From: Bacteroidaceae bacterium
GTDB taxonomy: Bacteria > Bacteroidota > Bacteroidia > Bacteroidales > Bacteroidaceae
Reading direction: 5' to 3'
DNA length: 54,471 bases
Assembly (NCBI GenBank): GCA_017442185.1
Contig: JAFSAT010000003.1
Coordinates: forward strand, 1-54,471
Under the pieces are notes generated by a model that was given only the letters and a program-made list of their open reading frames with translations, made no database searches and was not told where the DNA came from. The position numbers and the translations under genes are program-made. How positions within the stretch are numbered: the stretch's first letter is position 1; each line of letters opens with the position of its first letter. This document shows positions 9,117 to 18,511 of the stretch, piece after piece.

Positions 9117-9791
9117 ATGAGAATAGATATTATAACCACTTTTCCGGAGATGCTTGAGAGTTTTTTCAACACCTCTATTTTAGGACGTTCGCAACGTCAT
9201 GGATTTACAGAAATACATTTTCATAATTTACGAGATTATACAACAGACAAGCATCGCAAGACCGATGATTATCCCTTTGGAGGTTGTGCCGGCCTTGTTA
9301 TGAAAATTGAGCCCATTGACAATTGTATTTCGGCTCTGAAGGCTGAACGTCACTACGATGAGGTTATATACACATCTCCCGACGGCGAAGTATTTGACCA
9401 ACCAATGGCAAATTCACTCTCACTTAACAATAATCTCATATTTTTGTGCGGACATTATAAGGGAATAGATTACAGAATACGCGAACATTTGATAACCAAA
9501 GAAATAAGTATAGGAGACTATGTGCTAACGGGTGGCGAATTGGCGGTAGCGGTAATTTGCGATGCTGTCATTCGCCTTATTCCCGGAGTAATTTCCGACG
9601 AAACATCAGCTCTTTCCGATTCTTTTCAGGACAATCTGCTTGCTCCACCTGTATATACACGACCGGCCGAGTATAAAGGTTGGAGAGTACCGGATATATT
9701 ACTCTCGGGACACGAAGCAAAAATTCGTCAATGGGAATTGGAACAATCCTTGGAACGTACCAAGCGACTGCGCCCGGATATTCTTAAATAA
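9117..9791 (+). CDS. trmD: tRNA (guanine-N1-)-methyltransferase
   Basis: A 224-aa SPOUT-class enzyme that methylates G37 next to the anticodon in tRNAs reading CUN, CCN and CGG, preventing frameshifting. The protein starts [12 protein letters not shown]; the SAM-binding trefoil-knot signatures [12 protein letters not shown] and [13 protein letters not shown] are intact (about residues 117-145). It is usually part of the rpsP-rimM-trmD-rplS operon, but here it stands alone, as is common in Bacteroidales. The length is slightly short but complete. Confidence 0.96.
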   Translation: MRIDIITTFPEMLESFFNTSILGRSQRHGFTEIHFHNLRDYTTDKHRKTDDYPFGGCAGLVMKIEPIDNCISALKAERHYDEVIYTSPDGEVFDQPMANSLSLNNNLIFLCGHYKGIDYRIREHLITKEISIGDYVLTGGELAVAVICDAVIRLIPGVISDETSALSDSFQDNLLAPPVYTRPAEYKGWRVPDILLSGHEAKIRQWELEQSLERTKRLRPDILK

Positions 9792-9990
9792 GCAAAATTC
9801 GACGATTTACATATGCAGCAAAATCACTTGTAAACAAAAAAAATCGACCGACATAAATGTATACAAAAGTATATCACCATGTATACAACACGGCCATAGT
9901 TATATATACTCTTACTCAATTATACTCTATATTTAATTTACAAATATCCACAAATCGTCGCGAGAAAGAACTTTTTTATTAATAGGACAA
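9792..9990. other. Non-coding spacer downstream of trmD
   Basis: AT-rich intergenic DNA with a few GTATAC-containing segments (about 9858-9892) and CACTTGTAAAC near 9826. I see no gene, and only the terminator at 9996-10037 further on. Confidence 0.5.
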
Positions 9991-9995
9991 AAAAG

Positions 9996-10037
9996 AAGCA
10001 ACGCAAAAGAAGGTATCAGATTTCTTTTGCGTTGCTT
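9996..10037. terminator. Bidirectional terminator between trmD and pyrD
   Basis: AAGCAACGCAAAAGAA (9996-10011) pairs exactly with TTCTTTTGCGTTGCTT (10022-10037) around a 10-base loop. It serves the convergent trmD and pyrD genes. Confidence 0.85.
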
Positions 10038-10095
10038 TACTTTTATAAGTTTATTATCCGTCGGGAACCAATTAATTAAATGTTCCGAATATCTA

Positions 10096-11007
10096 TCAGA
10101 TTTCCAAAGCCCCTATCAGCTCGTCAATCGAGTTCATGCCATGACGTACAAGATAGTTCTCGATATAATCTACAATTTCGCCTGTTACGGCAGGATTCAT
10201 GAAATTAGCAGTTCCAACCTCAATGGCTGTTGCTCCTGCAAGCAAAAATTCCACAGCGTCGGCCCCGGTGGTTATTCCTCCTATTCCGACAACGGGAATC
10301 TTTACAGCCTTGGCAACCTGCCACACCATTCGCAAGGCGATGGGCTTTACAGCAGGGCCACTCATGCCACCGGTAATTGTAGAGAGTACGGGACGGCGTT
10401 TCTCCGCATCTATTGCCATTCCAAGCAGAGTGTTTATAAGCGAAACACTGTCGGCTCCGGCAGCCTCTACCGCACGAGCTATCTCTGTGATATCCGTAAC
10501 ATTAGGCGACAACTTAACAATCAATGTCTTGGGGTAGGCTTTACGTACGGCAGCAACCACCTCGGCAGCCGATTTTGGCTGAACACCGAAAGCCATACCT
10601 CCTTGCTTAACGTTTGGGCACGATATATTCAATTCTATGGCAGGAATATTATCAAGCGCTGCTACCTTTTCGGCACATACAACATAATCCTCGATACATG
10701 CACCCGATACATTGACAATTACATTTGTATCAAGGTTTTTTAACTGAGGATATATATTTTGCGCAAAATAGTCAACCCCTTTATTCTGCAAACCTACGGC
10801 ATTAAGCATGCCTTGAGGCGTTTCGGCACTGCGTGGGTAAGGGTTTCCTTCACGTGCATTGAGTGTTGTACCTTTTACTATGAAACCTCCTAATTTTTCA
10901 AGGTCTACAAAATCGGCAAATTCAAGGCCGTAACCAAACGTGCCCGAGGCCGTCAAAACCGGATTCTTTAAATTCAATCCGCCTATTTTTACATCTGTTT
11001 TTACCAT
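10096..11007 (-). CDS. pyrD: Dihydroorotate dehydrogenase B, catalytic subunit
   Basis: A 303-aa FMN-containing TIM-barrel enzyme that oxidises dihydroorotate to orotate in pyrimidine synthesis. FGYGLEF (about 24-30) and [11 protein letters not shown] (127-137) are present; Cys130 matches the catalytic cysteine of class 1 enzymes. ATG at 11007 is chosen: it overlaps the pyrK stop (11001) by seven bases, implying coupled translation, whereas a longer frame would start inside pyrK. With PyrK it forms the NAD-linked class 1B enzyme. The terminator at 9996-10037 ends the transcript. Confidence 0.95.
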   Translation of the reverse strand: MVKTDVKIGGLNLKNPVLTASGTFGYGLEFADFVDLEKLGGFIVKGTTLNAREGNPYPRSAETPQGMLNAVGLQNKGVDYFAQNIYPQLKNLDTNVIVNVSGACIEDYVVCAEKVAALDNIPAIELNISCPNVKQGGMAFGVQPKSAAEVVAAVRKAYPKTLIVKLSPNVTDITEIARAVEAAGADSVSLINTLLGMAIDAEKRRPVLSTITGGMSGPAVKPIALRMVWQVAKAVKIPVVGIGGITTGADAVEFLLAGATAIEVGTANFMNPAVTGEIVDYIENYLVRHGMNSIDELIGALEI

Positions 11008-11768
11008 TTCAGTTCGTCTATTGAAAATACGGGACCATCTGTACATACACACCTATGACCGCTTGTTGTATCCTCGACACAACACAGGCAGGCTCCAAGA
11101 CCGCAAGCCATGCGATTCTCAAGCGATGCTTCGCAGGGGATTGATTTTTCGCGAGCATAACGAGCAACAGCCATCATCATGGGCTTTGGGCCGCAAGTGT
11201 ATATATAATCGAATTTCTCATTTAATAAGGTATGATTTGTTACATATCCTTTCTCTCCAAGAGTGCCATCCTCTGTGGTATATTCCACACGACCAAGCGC
11301 CTCAAATTCGGTCTTACGATATATGTCTTTTGCCGAGCGGGCACCGATAAGTATGGTAAAGTCGCAACCTGAATTTCTTAATTCCTGCGCAAGGGCATAT
11401 AGTGGAGCAGAACCTACTCCGCCACCAACGAGCAACAAACGACGACTGTTGTCGACAGGCAGAGTAAAGCCGTTTCCCAACGGAAACAGAACATTTACCT
11501 TACTCCCTTCTGTAAGAGAAGCAAGCCAACGTGTACCGTCGCCAACAACCTGAACAAGGAAACCAATCTCGTTGCTTGCCGCATCGTAACTGTGTATAGA
11601 GATAGGACGACGCAACATCACTGTGGGTGTCTCATCCACACGCAGCTCTGCAAACTGACCGGGTCGGCACGGCGGAAGAGGTTTATCATCGGTCATAACC
11701 AACAACACACAAGATGCATTCAGTTTACGTACCTCTTTTACAGTCAAATCAATAAGATTTTTTTTCAT
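11001..11768 (-). CDS. pyrK: Dihydroorotate dehydrogenase B, electron-transfer subunit
   Basis: A 255-aa FAD/[2Fe-2S] protein that passes electrons from the PyrD flavin to NAD+. RRPISIHS (53-60) is the FAD-binding motif; [12 protein letters not shown] (112-123) and CGPKPMM (192-198) form the nucleotide-binding part. The cluster ligands are Cys222, Cys227, Cys230 and Cys242 near the C-terminus. It is the first gene of a two-gene operon with pyrD. Confidence 0.95.
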   Translation of the reverse strand: MKKNLIDLTVKEVRKLNASCVLLVMTDDKPLPPCRPGQFAELRVDETPTVMLRRPISIHSYDAASNEIGFLVQVVGDGTRWLASLTEGSKVNVLFPLGNGFTLPVDNSRRLLLVGGGVGSAPLYALAQELRNSGCDFTILIGARSAKDIYRKTEFEALGRVEYTTEDGTLGEKGYVTNHTLLNEKFDYIYTCGPKPMMMAVARYAREKSIPCEASLENRMACGLGACLCCVEDTTSGHRCVCTDGPVFSIDELKW

Positions 11769-11919
11769 AGTAGAGTTATGTCTTTATCTGATGTTTTTTA
11801 GAAACTGCTTTATGAATTAAGGATTGTTTTATGATTGACTGATACGCAAAAAGTCACAAACAACCCCGAACAACGATGCGAATATAACTAAAAAACGGTG
11901 AGCAACCAACAGCTTCGGA

Positions 11920-12453
11920 CTATTTTTCGGGATAAAGTATTTCGTATGTCCCATCATTATAAAATACACGCACTTCTTTTATCTTGCGTGTCGTACTCTG
12001 TACGAGGCGTGTCTGCGTGTTTTTACGTTGCATCCGTTCACTCTGTTGTGTTTTGTTTACCATTGGTTTTTGTAGCTTTTGCGCATCTTCGTTAAGGGAG
12101 AATGAGCGCTGATTCTGCGACGAAACATCAAACGAAAGAGGTTCACGAGGCACCTCTTGAATATCCGGCGATTGATTAGCAGCAGTTGTTGCGAACAGCG
12201 AAGCGGCAGAATCGTCGGAATTATCGCGTAATACCGGAATATGTGGAGCCTCTCCGATTCCCAACATCAACCATCTGGCGTCTACATCCTGAAAAACTGC
12301 TGCAACCTTCTGCAAAATATCCAAACTCGGTTTATTTCTGCCGCCTAATATGTGAGACACCGATGCACGTGGGATTCCGGTCTTGTCTGCGAACTGCGAC
12401 AGGCTAAGCCCGCTGTTGTCTATTATATATTTAATACGTTCACGCTCATTCAT
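11920..12453 (-). CDS. XRE-family helix-turn-helix regulator
   Basis: A 177-aa protein. Residues about 6-65 form a Cro/C1-type HTH (LSLSQFADKTGIPRASVSHI then GGRNKPSLDILQKV). The middle (about 80-140) is polar and low-complexity, and the C-terminal ~25 residues (KIKEVRVFYNDGTYEIL) look like a short beta-rich domain. It resembles the single-HTH regulators common in Bacteroidales. It has its own promoter at 12503-12533 and sits beside an unusually long non-coding stretch rich in palindromes, which may be its operators. Targets are unknown. Confidence 0.85.
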   Translation of the reverse strand: MNERERIKYIIDNSGLSLSQFADKTGIPRASVSHILGGRNKPSLDILQKVAAVFQDVDARWLMLGIGEAPHIPVLRDNSDDSAASLFATTAANQSPDIQEVPREPLSFDVSSQNQRSFSLNEDAQKLQKPMVNKTQQSERMQRKNTQTRLVQSTTRKIKEVRVFYNDGTYEILYPEK

Positions 12454-13348
12454 AATATATACATTTTATCAATAATACATTTGTAAGCAACAATTACAGG
12501 TACAAATGTAGCAATAAATTTACATATTACAAATACACAATATAAACAAAAAAATCCCAATCACACAGAACATATAAACAAAGAGAATAACTGTATACAA
12601 AAATATAATCTAATTTACAAAAAGAATCAAGAAAATCATACGCTTACAAATTGTAAACAACAAGATTGAGCACCATTAAACAAACAACTTTAACTAAAAT
12701 AAATTTTATTTTGATTATTAAGTATTTAAATAACACAAAAGGCTGCTTTTACACCCCACACCGTCCCTTTATGCAATTTTTCACAACAAGCACCCACAAT
12801 CTACACTATTTTACTTTATCTACAATTAAAAAGATATTGATTTTTAATAAATTATCATATACAAATTAACAGTGAATAATTTTTGCATAAGACATTCTGA
12901 CACCTTGCTACCCTATTATAATATATTAACAATTTAAGTTTGTGTAAATTCAATTTACAAATCAACAAAACAAATCGCAACACAAATCACCACTCGAACA
13001 CAAAAAACACACACGCACACAACCCTGTTACAATATACATTTGTAGACACAAAGACACTACACAATTGACAATTGTGCAAACAGAAAAAAGATGAATAAA
13101 TTTATAAAAATGATAATTTGCAGCAAGAATACACTCTTCCAAGCAAGAAGAAGATGCTCGAAAATGTTGTTTTAAAACAATTCCGAAGTTAAATGAATAG
13201 AGATTCTAATTTTTCGGGCAGATTATAGAATTGTAAATTTTCAAACGATTCTGAGAGCAATAAAAACAGCGCAATACCCTATCACACAACGACTTATATA
13301 CATTTAGAAATAAAGCCGGCTGCCTTCAAATAGAAAAAACGAATAAAA
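12454..13348. other. 895-bp AT-rich non-coding region with repeated TTTACAAAT-type palindromes
   Basis: No convincing gene is seen; the only frame, near 12666-12869, lacks recognisable protein features. Three palindromes stand out: TTACAAATTGTAA (12644-12656), GTAAATTCAATTTAC (12944-12958) and CACAATTGACAATTGTG (13061-13077). TACATTTGTA occurs on both strands (12476-12485, 12501-12510, 13036-13045). The stretch 12960-13080 is strongly skewed to A and C on the plus strand. It could hold operators of the adjacent XRE regulator or an unannotated RNA. Confidence 0.55.
12503..12533 (-). promoter_or_regulatory. Promoter of the XRE regulator (TTTG-19-TACATTTG)
   Basis: On the minus strand TTTG (12530-12533) is followed after 19 bases by TACATTTG (12503-12510), an exact Bacteroidota consensus. 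The leader would be about 45 nt. Confidence 0.75.
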
Positions 13349-14362
13349 TCAGTGTAAAATTTTATAAATAAGTTCGCGCATAATTTCATAATCGGAAAGA
13401 GCAGCACCCTCTGCACCTTTGGACTGAGCATCGGCCAGACGTATAAGATGCAAAATCTCCATCACATGCATTGCTCGATAATTTCGCATAGCTTTAAGAT
13501 AATCTTCCACCCCCCAGGCCGACTTCAATCCCAAGAAAGCAGCAATGCCGCGTTCGGTTTTTTCGGGCGAGTAATAGGCCATCATCACATTTGAGAAAAA
13601 ATTGAACAACAAGGCAAGTGTCATCTGTATCGGATTCTTCTTTGGATTTTGAGCAAAATTATTTATGATACGGTTGGCCTTGTAAACATCTTTGTTCACT
13701 AAAGCATTCTGAAGTTCAAAATTATTAAATTCCTTGCTGATGCCAATATGTTCCTCGATAAGCTCGGGTGTAACTCTCTTTTCTCCATCCGACAACGCTA
13801 TTGATAATTTATCTATTTCGCTTGCTATACGACTAAGGTCGGCGCCAATAGATTCTGCAATCATAAGCACAGCTTTATTGTCGGCCACAAGAGATTTTTC
13901 TCGCATATATGAGGTTATAAAGCTCGGGAGACGTTCATCGCGCAGACGTTTGCTATCAAGCACCACCGCCATACGCTCAAGCTCTGCCACAATTTTTTTA
14001 CGTCTATCGAGAGAGCCGTTTTTATGCGCAAAGACAAGAATGGTTGAGGCCAACGGCATACGCAGATAGTTAATCAAGGCATCAATGTTTTTCATCATCT
14101 GAGCCTCTTTTACTATCACCACTTGATACTCTGACATCATTGGATAACGTCGTGCAGCAGAAATAACAGTTTCGATGTTTGTATCAAGTCCGTAATATAC
14201 GCTTAGGTTGAATTCCTGTTCAACCTCGTTAAGCACGTTACGTGCAATATAATCGGTAATGCGGTCGGTATAAAATCCCTCCTCACCCATAAGGTAATAG
14301 ACAGGGCGATACACTCTGTTTTTCAATTCGTCCATTATCGATTCGTACGTATATTTTGCCAT
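13349..14362 (-). CDS. holA: DNA polymerase III subunit delta
   Basis: A 337-aa clamp-loader subunit that opens the sliding clamp. YYLMGEEGFYTDRITDYI (22-39) is the typical N-terminal segment of HolA, followed by an AAA+-like domain lacking Walker motifs and a helical C-terminal collar domain (LLFNFFSNVMM region). Length matches the family. It is divergent from the HsdR_N-like gene; a minus-strand TATCTTTG (14419-14426) is a likely -7 element. Confidence 0.92.
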   Translation of the reverse strand: MAKYTYESIMDELKNRVYRPVYYLMGEEGFYTDRITDYIARNVLNEVEQEFNLSVYYGLDTNIETVISAARRYPMMSEYQVVIVKEAQMMKNIDALINYLRMPLASTILVFAHKNGSLDRRKKIVAELERMAVVLDSKRLRDERLPSFITSYMREKSLVADNKAVLMIAESIGADLSRIASEIDKLSIALSDGEKRVTPELIEEHIGISKEFNNFELQNALVNKDVYKANRIINNFAQNPKKNPIQMTLALLFNFFSNVMMAYYSPEKTERGIAAFLGLKSAWGVEDYLKAMRNYRAMHVMEILHLIRLADAQSKGAEGAALSDYEIMRELIYKILH

Positions 14363-14385
14363 AGTCTGTTTTTTATATATCTTTG
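14355..14385 (+). promoter_or_regulatory. Promoter TTTG-19-TATCTTTG for the HsdR_N-like gene
   Basis: TTTG (14355-14358) and TATCTTTG (14378-14385) are 19 bases apart on the plus strand. The -33 box lies inside the first codons of holA, so the two divergent promoters overlap. Confidence 0.65.
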
Positions 14386-14431
14386 CATTAATGTATATAC
14401 ATTTGCGAGCAACGTATGCAAAGATAATGAA

Positions 14432-14902
14432 ATGTTCCCGTTAAATCTGCCTGAATACGACATAAAAATAGCTGAGAAAGATGGTAAACCCACAATATTC
14501 GACAATCTGAGGCGATGTTATGTGGCGCTGACCCCTGAAGAGTGGGTGCGTCAACATTTTATACATTTCCTCACAGAGAAGCGAGGCTACCCACCAACCA
14601 TGATGGCAAACGAAGTGAGTCTTATGCTGAACAACACTCGCAGACGATGCGACACTGTTGTATACGACCGCACACTCTCGCCCCGTATGATTATTGAATA
14701 TAAAGCACCGACGGTAAAAATAACTCGCGAAGTATTTGACCAAATTTTGCGATACAACCTGGTGTTGCAAGTGGATTATCTTGTTGTGAGTAACGGTCTG
14801 CAACACTTTTGCTGTAAACCCGATTATGTTGCAGGCCAATGCACATTCCTCGACAACATACCCACATACAGCGAAGTTATATCGGCATTGCAACAAGAGT
14901 AA
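14432..14902 (+). CDS. Stand-alone type I restriction enzyme HsdR N-terminal-like protein
   Basis: A 156-aa cytoplasmic protein resembling the N-terminal nuclease domain of type I restriction subunit R. The core reads RRCDTVVYDR then MIIEYKAP (about 70-91), consistent with a D...ExK nuclease fold. VRQHFIHFLTEKRGYP (35-50) is a family-typical helix. There is no helicase part and no hsdM or hsdS nearby, so it is not a working type I system. Bacteroidales often carry this gene next to holA; the role is unknown, possibly DNA repair. Confidence 0.8.
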   Translation: MFPLNLPEYDIKIAEKDGKPTIFDNLRRCYVALTPEEWVRQHFIHFLTEKRGYPPTMMANEVSLMLNNTRRRCDTVVYDRTLSPRMIIEYKAPTVKITREVFDQILRYNLVLQVDYLVVSNGLQHFCCKPDYVAGQCTFLDNIPTYSEVISALQQE

Positions 14903-14967
14903 ACCATGGGCGATGAAGAATAAATGTCTCTAATCACTTCATCAATAATTTACCTAAGCAGTTTAAT

Positions 14968-15015
14968 AAAACAAGGCTCAACTTATTTTTTTTGCAATAA
15001 GTTGAGCCTTGTTTT
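14968..15015. terminator. Bidirectional terminator
   Basis: AAAACAAGGCTCAACTTATT (14968-14987) pairs perfectly with the segment 14996-15015 around an eight-base loop. It ends the HsdR_N-like transcript and, on the other strand, the tRNA-Ser transcript. Confidence 0.9.
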
Positions 15016-15016
15016 G

Positions 15017-15104
15017 CGGAAAGAGTGGGATTCAAACCCACGGTACGGCAAAGCCGTACGCCGGATTTCGAGTCCGGTCCATTCGATCACTCTGGCATCT
15101 TTCC
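15017..15104 (-). tRNA. tRNA-Ser (anticodon CGA)
   Basis: The minus strand folds as a class II tRNA: acceptor GGAAAGA/TCTTTCC, a long variable arm (GTACGGC/GCCGTAC), T arm GTGGG-TTTGAAT-CCCAC, discriminator G. The anticodon stem CCGGA/TCCGG frames the loop CTCGAAA, giving CGA at plus positions 15068-15070, which reads UCG. CCA is not encoded. Confidence 0.95.
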
Positions 15105-15119
15105 CTTAATAAATCTGTG

Positions 15120-15149
15120 CAAAGTTAGCAAAAAAATATTCCATCCAAA
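15120..15149 (-). promoter_or_regulatory. tRNA-Ser promoter (TTTG-18-TAACTTTG)
   Basis: Minus-strand TTTG (15146-15149) and TAACTTTG (15120-15127), 18 bases apart, lie 16 bases before the tRNA 5' end. Confidence 0.65.
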
Positions 15150-15220
15150 AGATATTCATTCTTTTTTTATACAAAATAATCCACTGAACAAAACAAAATA
15201 TGGCTACTGCCCGGCTTAAT

Positions 15221-17062
15221 TCAACCCTCTGCCATAACTTTCATCACACACTCTCGACAATCAAAATGCAAACGGAAGCGCCTGCCATCGCCCGACACCA
15301 AATATAGCGGTTCTTTATATGGCACCTGCGCACCACTACGCTTACACCACCCCATAGAATATTTTATACAATGTTTGCACGACATAATTTCAGCATTTTC
15401 AACCATTTGCACTTCATAAGCCGAAGTAATACTTTCAACACCGTGCTCAACATAAAACTGCCGGGCAAGAGAATTAGCCACATTTCCACGATAATCAAGC
15501 TCTGATTGTGGATACTTGCAAATTTCACCAACAACGCTTTTGCGCTCTGCACGTTTATATCCGGCACGACGCGTCTCGACAAGAGCGATATTCAAGCGTC
15601 TGCGCATATCGGACAGCATTGACGAAGGTACAAACCACTCTTTAGATAGTTTAATTTCAACTGCTGTAATTTCAAAATGAGTATTTCCCCACTTTCTTAA
15701 TTGATTATCAATATTTTCGTACTGCGGATTACGCGCTTCACTCTTGGCGAACACCGTACAAACACTTGCACTGCAACCATCTTCGGTAAGCGCTGACAGA
15801 GAAAATCCATCTTCTGTTTCGGCAAATGTCAATTGTAGCAAGAGGCGTCGCTGCATATCTGAATTTGCGAGTAACTTCTCGAACTCAATATCGTAATTTC
15901 TGAAAAGTTCGGCTCCCTGATACAAAGGAGGCATCGACTGTGGAAAAATACGCCCTCTTTCAACCTTGTTTATTCTGAATCCATACAACTTACCATCCCT
16001 TCCAACAAAGCATGCGCCATCGCCGTTTCTATACTCTTTTCCACCCTGCATAGTGAAAAAGGAGCGCGCAACAACCCTTGCAATTCCCATGCGTTCACCA
16101 ATAGACTTAGGAGTGTCAAAAGAGGTAATACCCTCTTTATCACCTACTAATAAGTAATCCGTAAAACCACGGTTAAAACTCTTCTCGGGCGTTGCAACAA
16201 ATTGTGGAGACACTTGACCGAGAGATGAACGAACGTACTCGCTGCGACGTTGCATTATGGCGTCGAGCTTAGCACGATAATAAGCAGTAATGTTCTTTAC
16301 GTAGGAAATATCTTTCAGTCGACCCTCTATTTTCAACGACGTCACACCTGCATCCAACATCTCTTCAACATAATCGCTTCTATTCATATCTTTCAGCGAC
16401 AAAAGATGTTTATTGTTACAAATTATTTTACCGTCCGCATCAATAAGGTCGAAAGCAAGGCGGCAAAATTGCGCACATTCACCTCTGTTTGCACTGCGCC
16501 CAAAGCAGTGTTGCGAAGCATAGCATTGCCCACTGTAACTGACACACAATGCACCATGCACAAACACCTCAAGTTCGGCATCAGGCACTTCTTTATGAAT
16601 ATGAGCTATCTCTTGCAACGAAAGTTCACGGGCAAGCACCACACGTGAAAATCCCACATTGTTCAAGAAACGCACTTTCGCTACATCTCTGTTGTCAGTC
16701 TGAGTGCTGGCATGCAATTCTATCGGTGGCAAATCCATCTTAAGCAGAGCCATATCTTGTACTATAAGTGCATCTACCCCGACATCATACAGTTCACATA
16801 CAAGTTTCTCTACCGCCTCAATGTCAGAATCCTCTATAATGGTGTTAAGGGTCACATACACTTTTACACCAAAAACATGAGCATACTCTACAAGGCGCCC
16901 GATATCCTCGACACTGTTTCCTGCAGCCTGACGTGCGCCGAAACGGGGAGCACCTATATAGACAGCATCGGCACCATGATTAATTGCAGCAACACCCGTT
17001 TCAAGATTTCGGGCAGGTGCCAAAAGTTCTATTCTCCTAACGTTACACTTTGTCATAATCAT
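15221..17062 (-). CDS. U32-family peptidase / RlhA-type 23S rRNA hydroxylase
   Basis: A 613-aa cytoplasmic protein. The N-terminal TIM-barrel starts IELLAPARNLETGV, followed by GADAVYIGAPRFGAR. Conserved cysteines lie in HGALCVSYSGQCYASQHCFG (about 170-190), then RGECAQFCR; this arrangement is shared by U32 peptidases and E. coli RlhA/TrhP, where it supports an iron-sulfur cluster and prephenate-dependent hydroxylation of RNA. The C-terminal Cys-rich segment (CKHCIKYSMGWC) fits the same group. ATG at 17062 is chosen; a TTG codon just upstream and ATG 17056 are alternatives. A -7 box TATCTTCG lies at 17075-17082. Peptidase versus RNA-modification role cannot be decided here. Confidence 0.85.
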   Translation of the reverse strand: MIMTKCNVRRIELLAPARNLETGVAAINHGADAVYIGAPRFGARQAAGNSVEDIGRLVEYAHVFGVKVYVTLNTIIEDSDIEAVEKLVCELYDVGVDALIVQDMALLKMDLPPIELHASTQTDNRDVAKVRFLNNVGFSRVVLARELSLQEIAHIHKEVPDAELEVFVHGALCVSYSGQCYASQHCFGRSANRGECAQFCRLAFDLIDADGKIICNNKHLLSLKDMNRSDYVEEMLDAGVTSLKIEGRLKDISYVKNITAYYRAKLDAIMQRRSEYVRSSLGQVSPQFVATPEKSFNRGFTDYLLVGDKEGITSFDTPKSIGERMGIARVVARSFFTMQGGKEYRNGDGACFVGRDGKLYGFRINKVERGRIFPQSMPPLYQGAELFRNYDIEFEKLLANSDMQRRLLLQLTFAETEDGFSLSALTEDGCSASVCTVFAKSEARNPQYENIDNQLRKWGNTHFEITAVEIKLSKEWFVPSSMLSDMRRRLNIALVETRRAGYKRAERKSVVGEICKYPQSELDYRGNVANSLARQFYVEHGVESITSAYEVQMVENAEIMSCKHCIKYSMGWCKRSGAQVPYKEPLYLVSGDGRRFRLHFDCRECVMKVMAEG

Positions 17063-17101
17063 CAAATATCTGCGCGAAGATAGTGATTTTTACACAACTA
17101 T

Positions 17102-17402
17102 AAGAAACTGTTTAAATTTATGTCCTTAGAAACTGCTTAAATTTATATCGCCCAATTTTTTATATTCAAAAATGGCGAAACAAACAACACAGTTTCTGTT
17201 AAGAAAAGATTTATTGGAAATTCAAACAGCTTCTAAATTTTCACAGGTCTTTTTTTAGGATTTTCTTCATTTGTTAAAGGCGCATAGCGAACCATGCAAC
17301 CGCAAAAAAAGAGAAAAACAGGGAAAACAGCATAAACAGGCAAGAAAAATTCACTCATAATGTAAACATAATAATTTAAAGAAATTTAAAAAGTCTCTAA
17401 GA
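17102..17402. repeat. Composite of two dispersed intergenic repeats (subtypes B and A)
   Basis: 17102-17235 is a subtype B copy (AAGAAACTGTTTAAATTTAT to AAATTCAAACAGCTTCT). 17222-17402 is a subtype A copy in the opposite orientation; read on the minus strand it runs from GAGACTTTTTAAATTTC to AATTTAGAAGCTGTTTGAA and contains the GCGGTTGCATGG hairpin. Together they fill 17063-17488; no gene is present there. Confidence 0.8.
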
Positions 17403-17488
17403 CAGAGCGAAATAAAGAAAGAAAAATTCTTATGAAAAAACAGAGACTTTTTAATTCACCATTGACTATTTTTTATTAAATTTGCTAC

Positions 17489-18505
17489 ATGGAAAATTTA
17501 GAGAAATACATCAAATACCTCATAGCACGTCATAACTGCGTAATTATCCCCGGATTAGGCGCTTTTCTGACACGCACCGTACCTGCTCGCTACAATGTAG
17601 AAGAGCAAGTATTCACTCCCCCGCATCTTACTCTTGGATTTAACCCACAGGTTAACATTGATGATGCACTTTTAGTCTCCGGTTACATGGAAAATGGCAA
17701 ACGTACATACAAAGAGGCCGCAGACATAATGCAAAATGACATACGCTCGCTTCGCAGACTATTGTCTCATAAAGGCATGGCCCGCCTTGGAGAGCTTGGT
17801 ACGTTCCTGATGGACATCAACGGTTGTATAACATTCGAGCCGGATGTTAACGGAATAGACGACCCTGACAACTACGGATTTGAGCCATTGAGCATAGAAC
17901 AGTTGCACAGAAAGCAAGAGAAAACAATAACCATAAAGAGAAGAGACTTAAGAAAATACATTGCCGCCGTTGCAGCAATCATTCTGACATTCCTTTTTGT
18001 CACTCCGGTTAGTGACAAGGTTTTTGATGGCAACATTAAAGCATCACTAAGCGACTTTGCATCGTCTGAAAAAATTTCGATGATGCAGCAACTTGCCACC
18101 TCGGCACCGGCCCGCATTTCCGACAACACAGGTTGCGAAATATCACCTGTGCAATACTCCGGCAGAGCAAAAATTACAGAGCCGCAGCCTGTTTCCAATG
18201 AAAAACCCGCAGAACCCAATTCCGCAGCCAAGGAGAGCGCTGCAACAGAGAATCAACCCACTGGGCAGGTTGCAACACAAATACACTACATAATAGTGGC
18301 AAGTTCACCAAATTCAGAGAATGCCAATCTTGCCATAAAAGAACTTACGGCTAAATTTGCAGCAAACTACACAATAGTAAAATGCGGCAAACGCCATCGC
18401 ATAGCAATAGACAGCTACGAAAGTGAGAAACAAGCAATGGATGCTTTGACAGAATATCAAAAAACATTCCACGACGCATGGATACTCTCACCTGCTAACA
18501 AATAA
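17489..18505 (+). CDS. HU-CCDC81 and SPOR domain protein
   Basis: A 338-aa protein. Residues 1-75 and 75-135 resemble the two HU-like CCDC81 domains found in Bacteroidota (VIIPGLGAFLTR at 18-29; LGELGTFLMDING at 100-112). A membrane helix spans about 157-173. A low-complexity Pro/Ala/Glu linker follows, and the C-terminal 265-338 region is a SPOR-type peptidoglycan-binding repeat (IHYIIVASSPNSENAN...). So the DNA-binding-like half is cytoplasmic and the SPOR half periplasmic, suggesting a link between nucleoid and septal wall. A -7 box TAAATTTG lies at 17477-17484. It is probably co-transcribed with the FHA gene 6 bp downstream. Confidence 0.8.
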   Translation: MENLEKYIKYLIARHNCVIIPGLGAFLTRTVPARYNVEEQVFTPPHLTLGFNPQVNIDDALLVSGYMENGKRTYKEAADIMQNDIRSLRRLLSHKGMARLGELGTFLMDINGCITFEPDVNGIDDPDNYGFEPLSIEQLHRKQEKTITIKRRDLRKYIAAVAAIILTFLFVTPVSDKVFDGNIKASLSDFASSEKISMMQQLATSAPARISDNTGCEISPVQYSGRAKITEPQPVSNEKPAEPNSAAKESAATENQPTGQVATQIHYIIVASSPNSENANLAIKELTAKFAANYTIVKCGKRHRIAIDSYESEKQAMDALTEYQKTFHDAWILSPANK

Positions 18506-18511
18506 AAAACA

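Noticed and set aside
10027-10743. 238-aa plus-strand ORF opposite pyrD
   Set aside because: Antisense shadow of pyrD; the protein lacks any recognisable motif.
12666-12869. 67-aa ORF in the AT-rich region
   Set aside because: Composition follows the surrounding A/T bias, with no recognisable domain, promoter or ribosome site; chance ORF.
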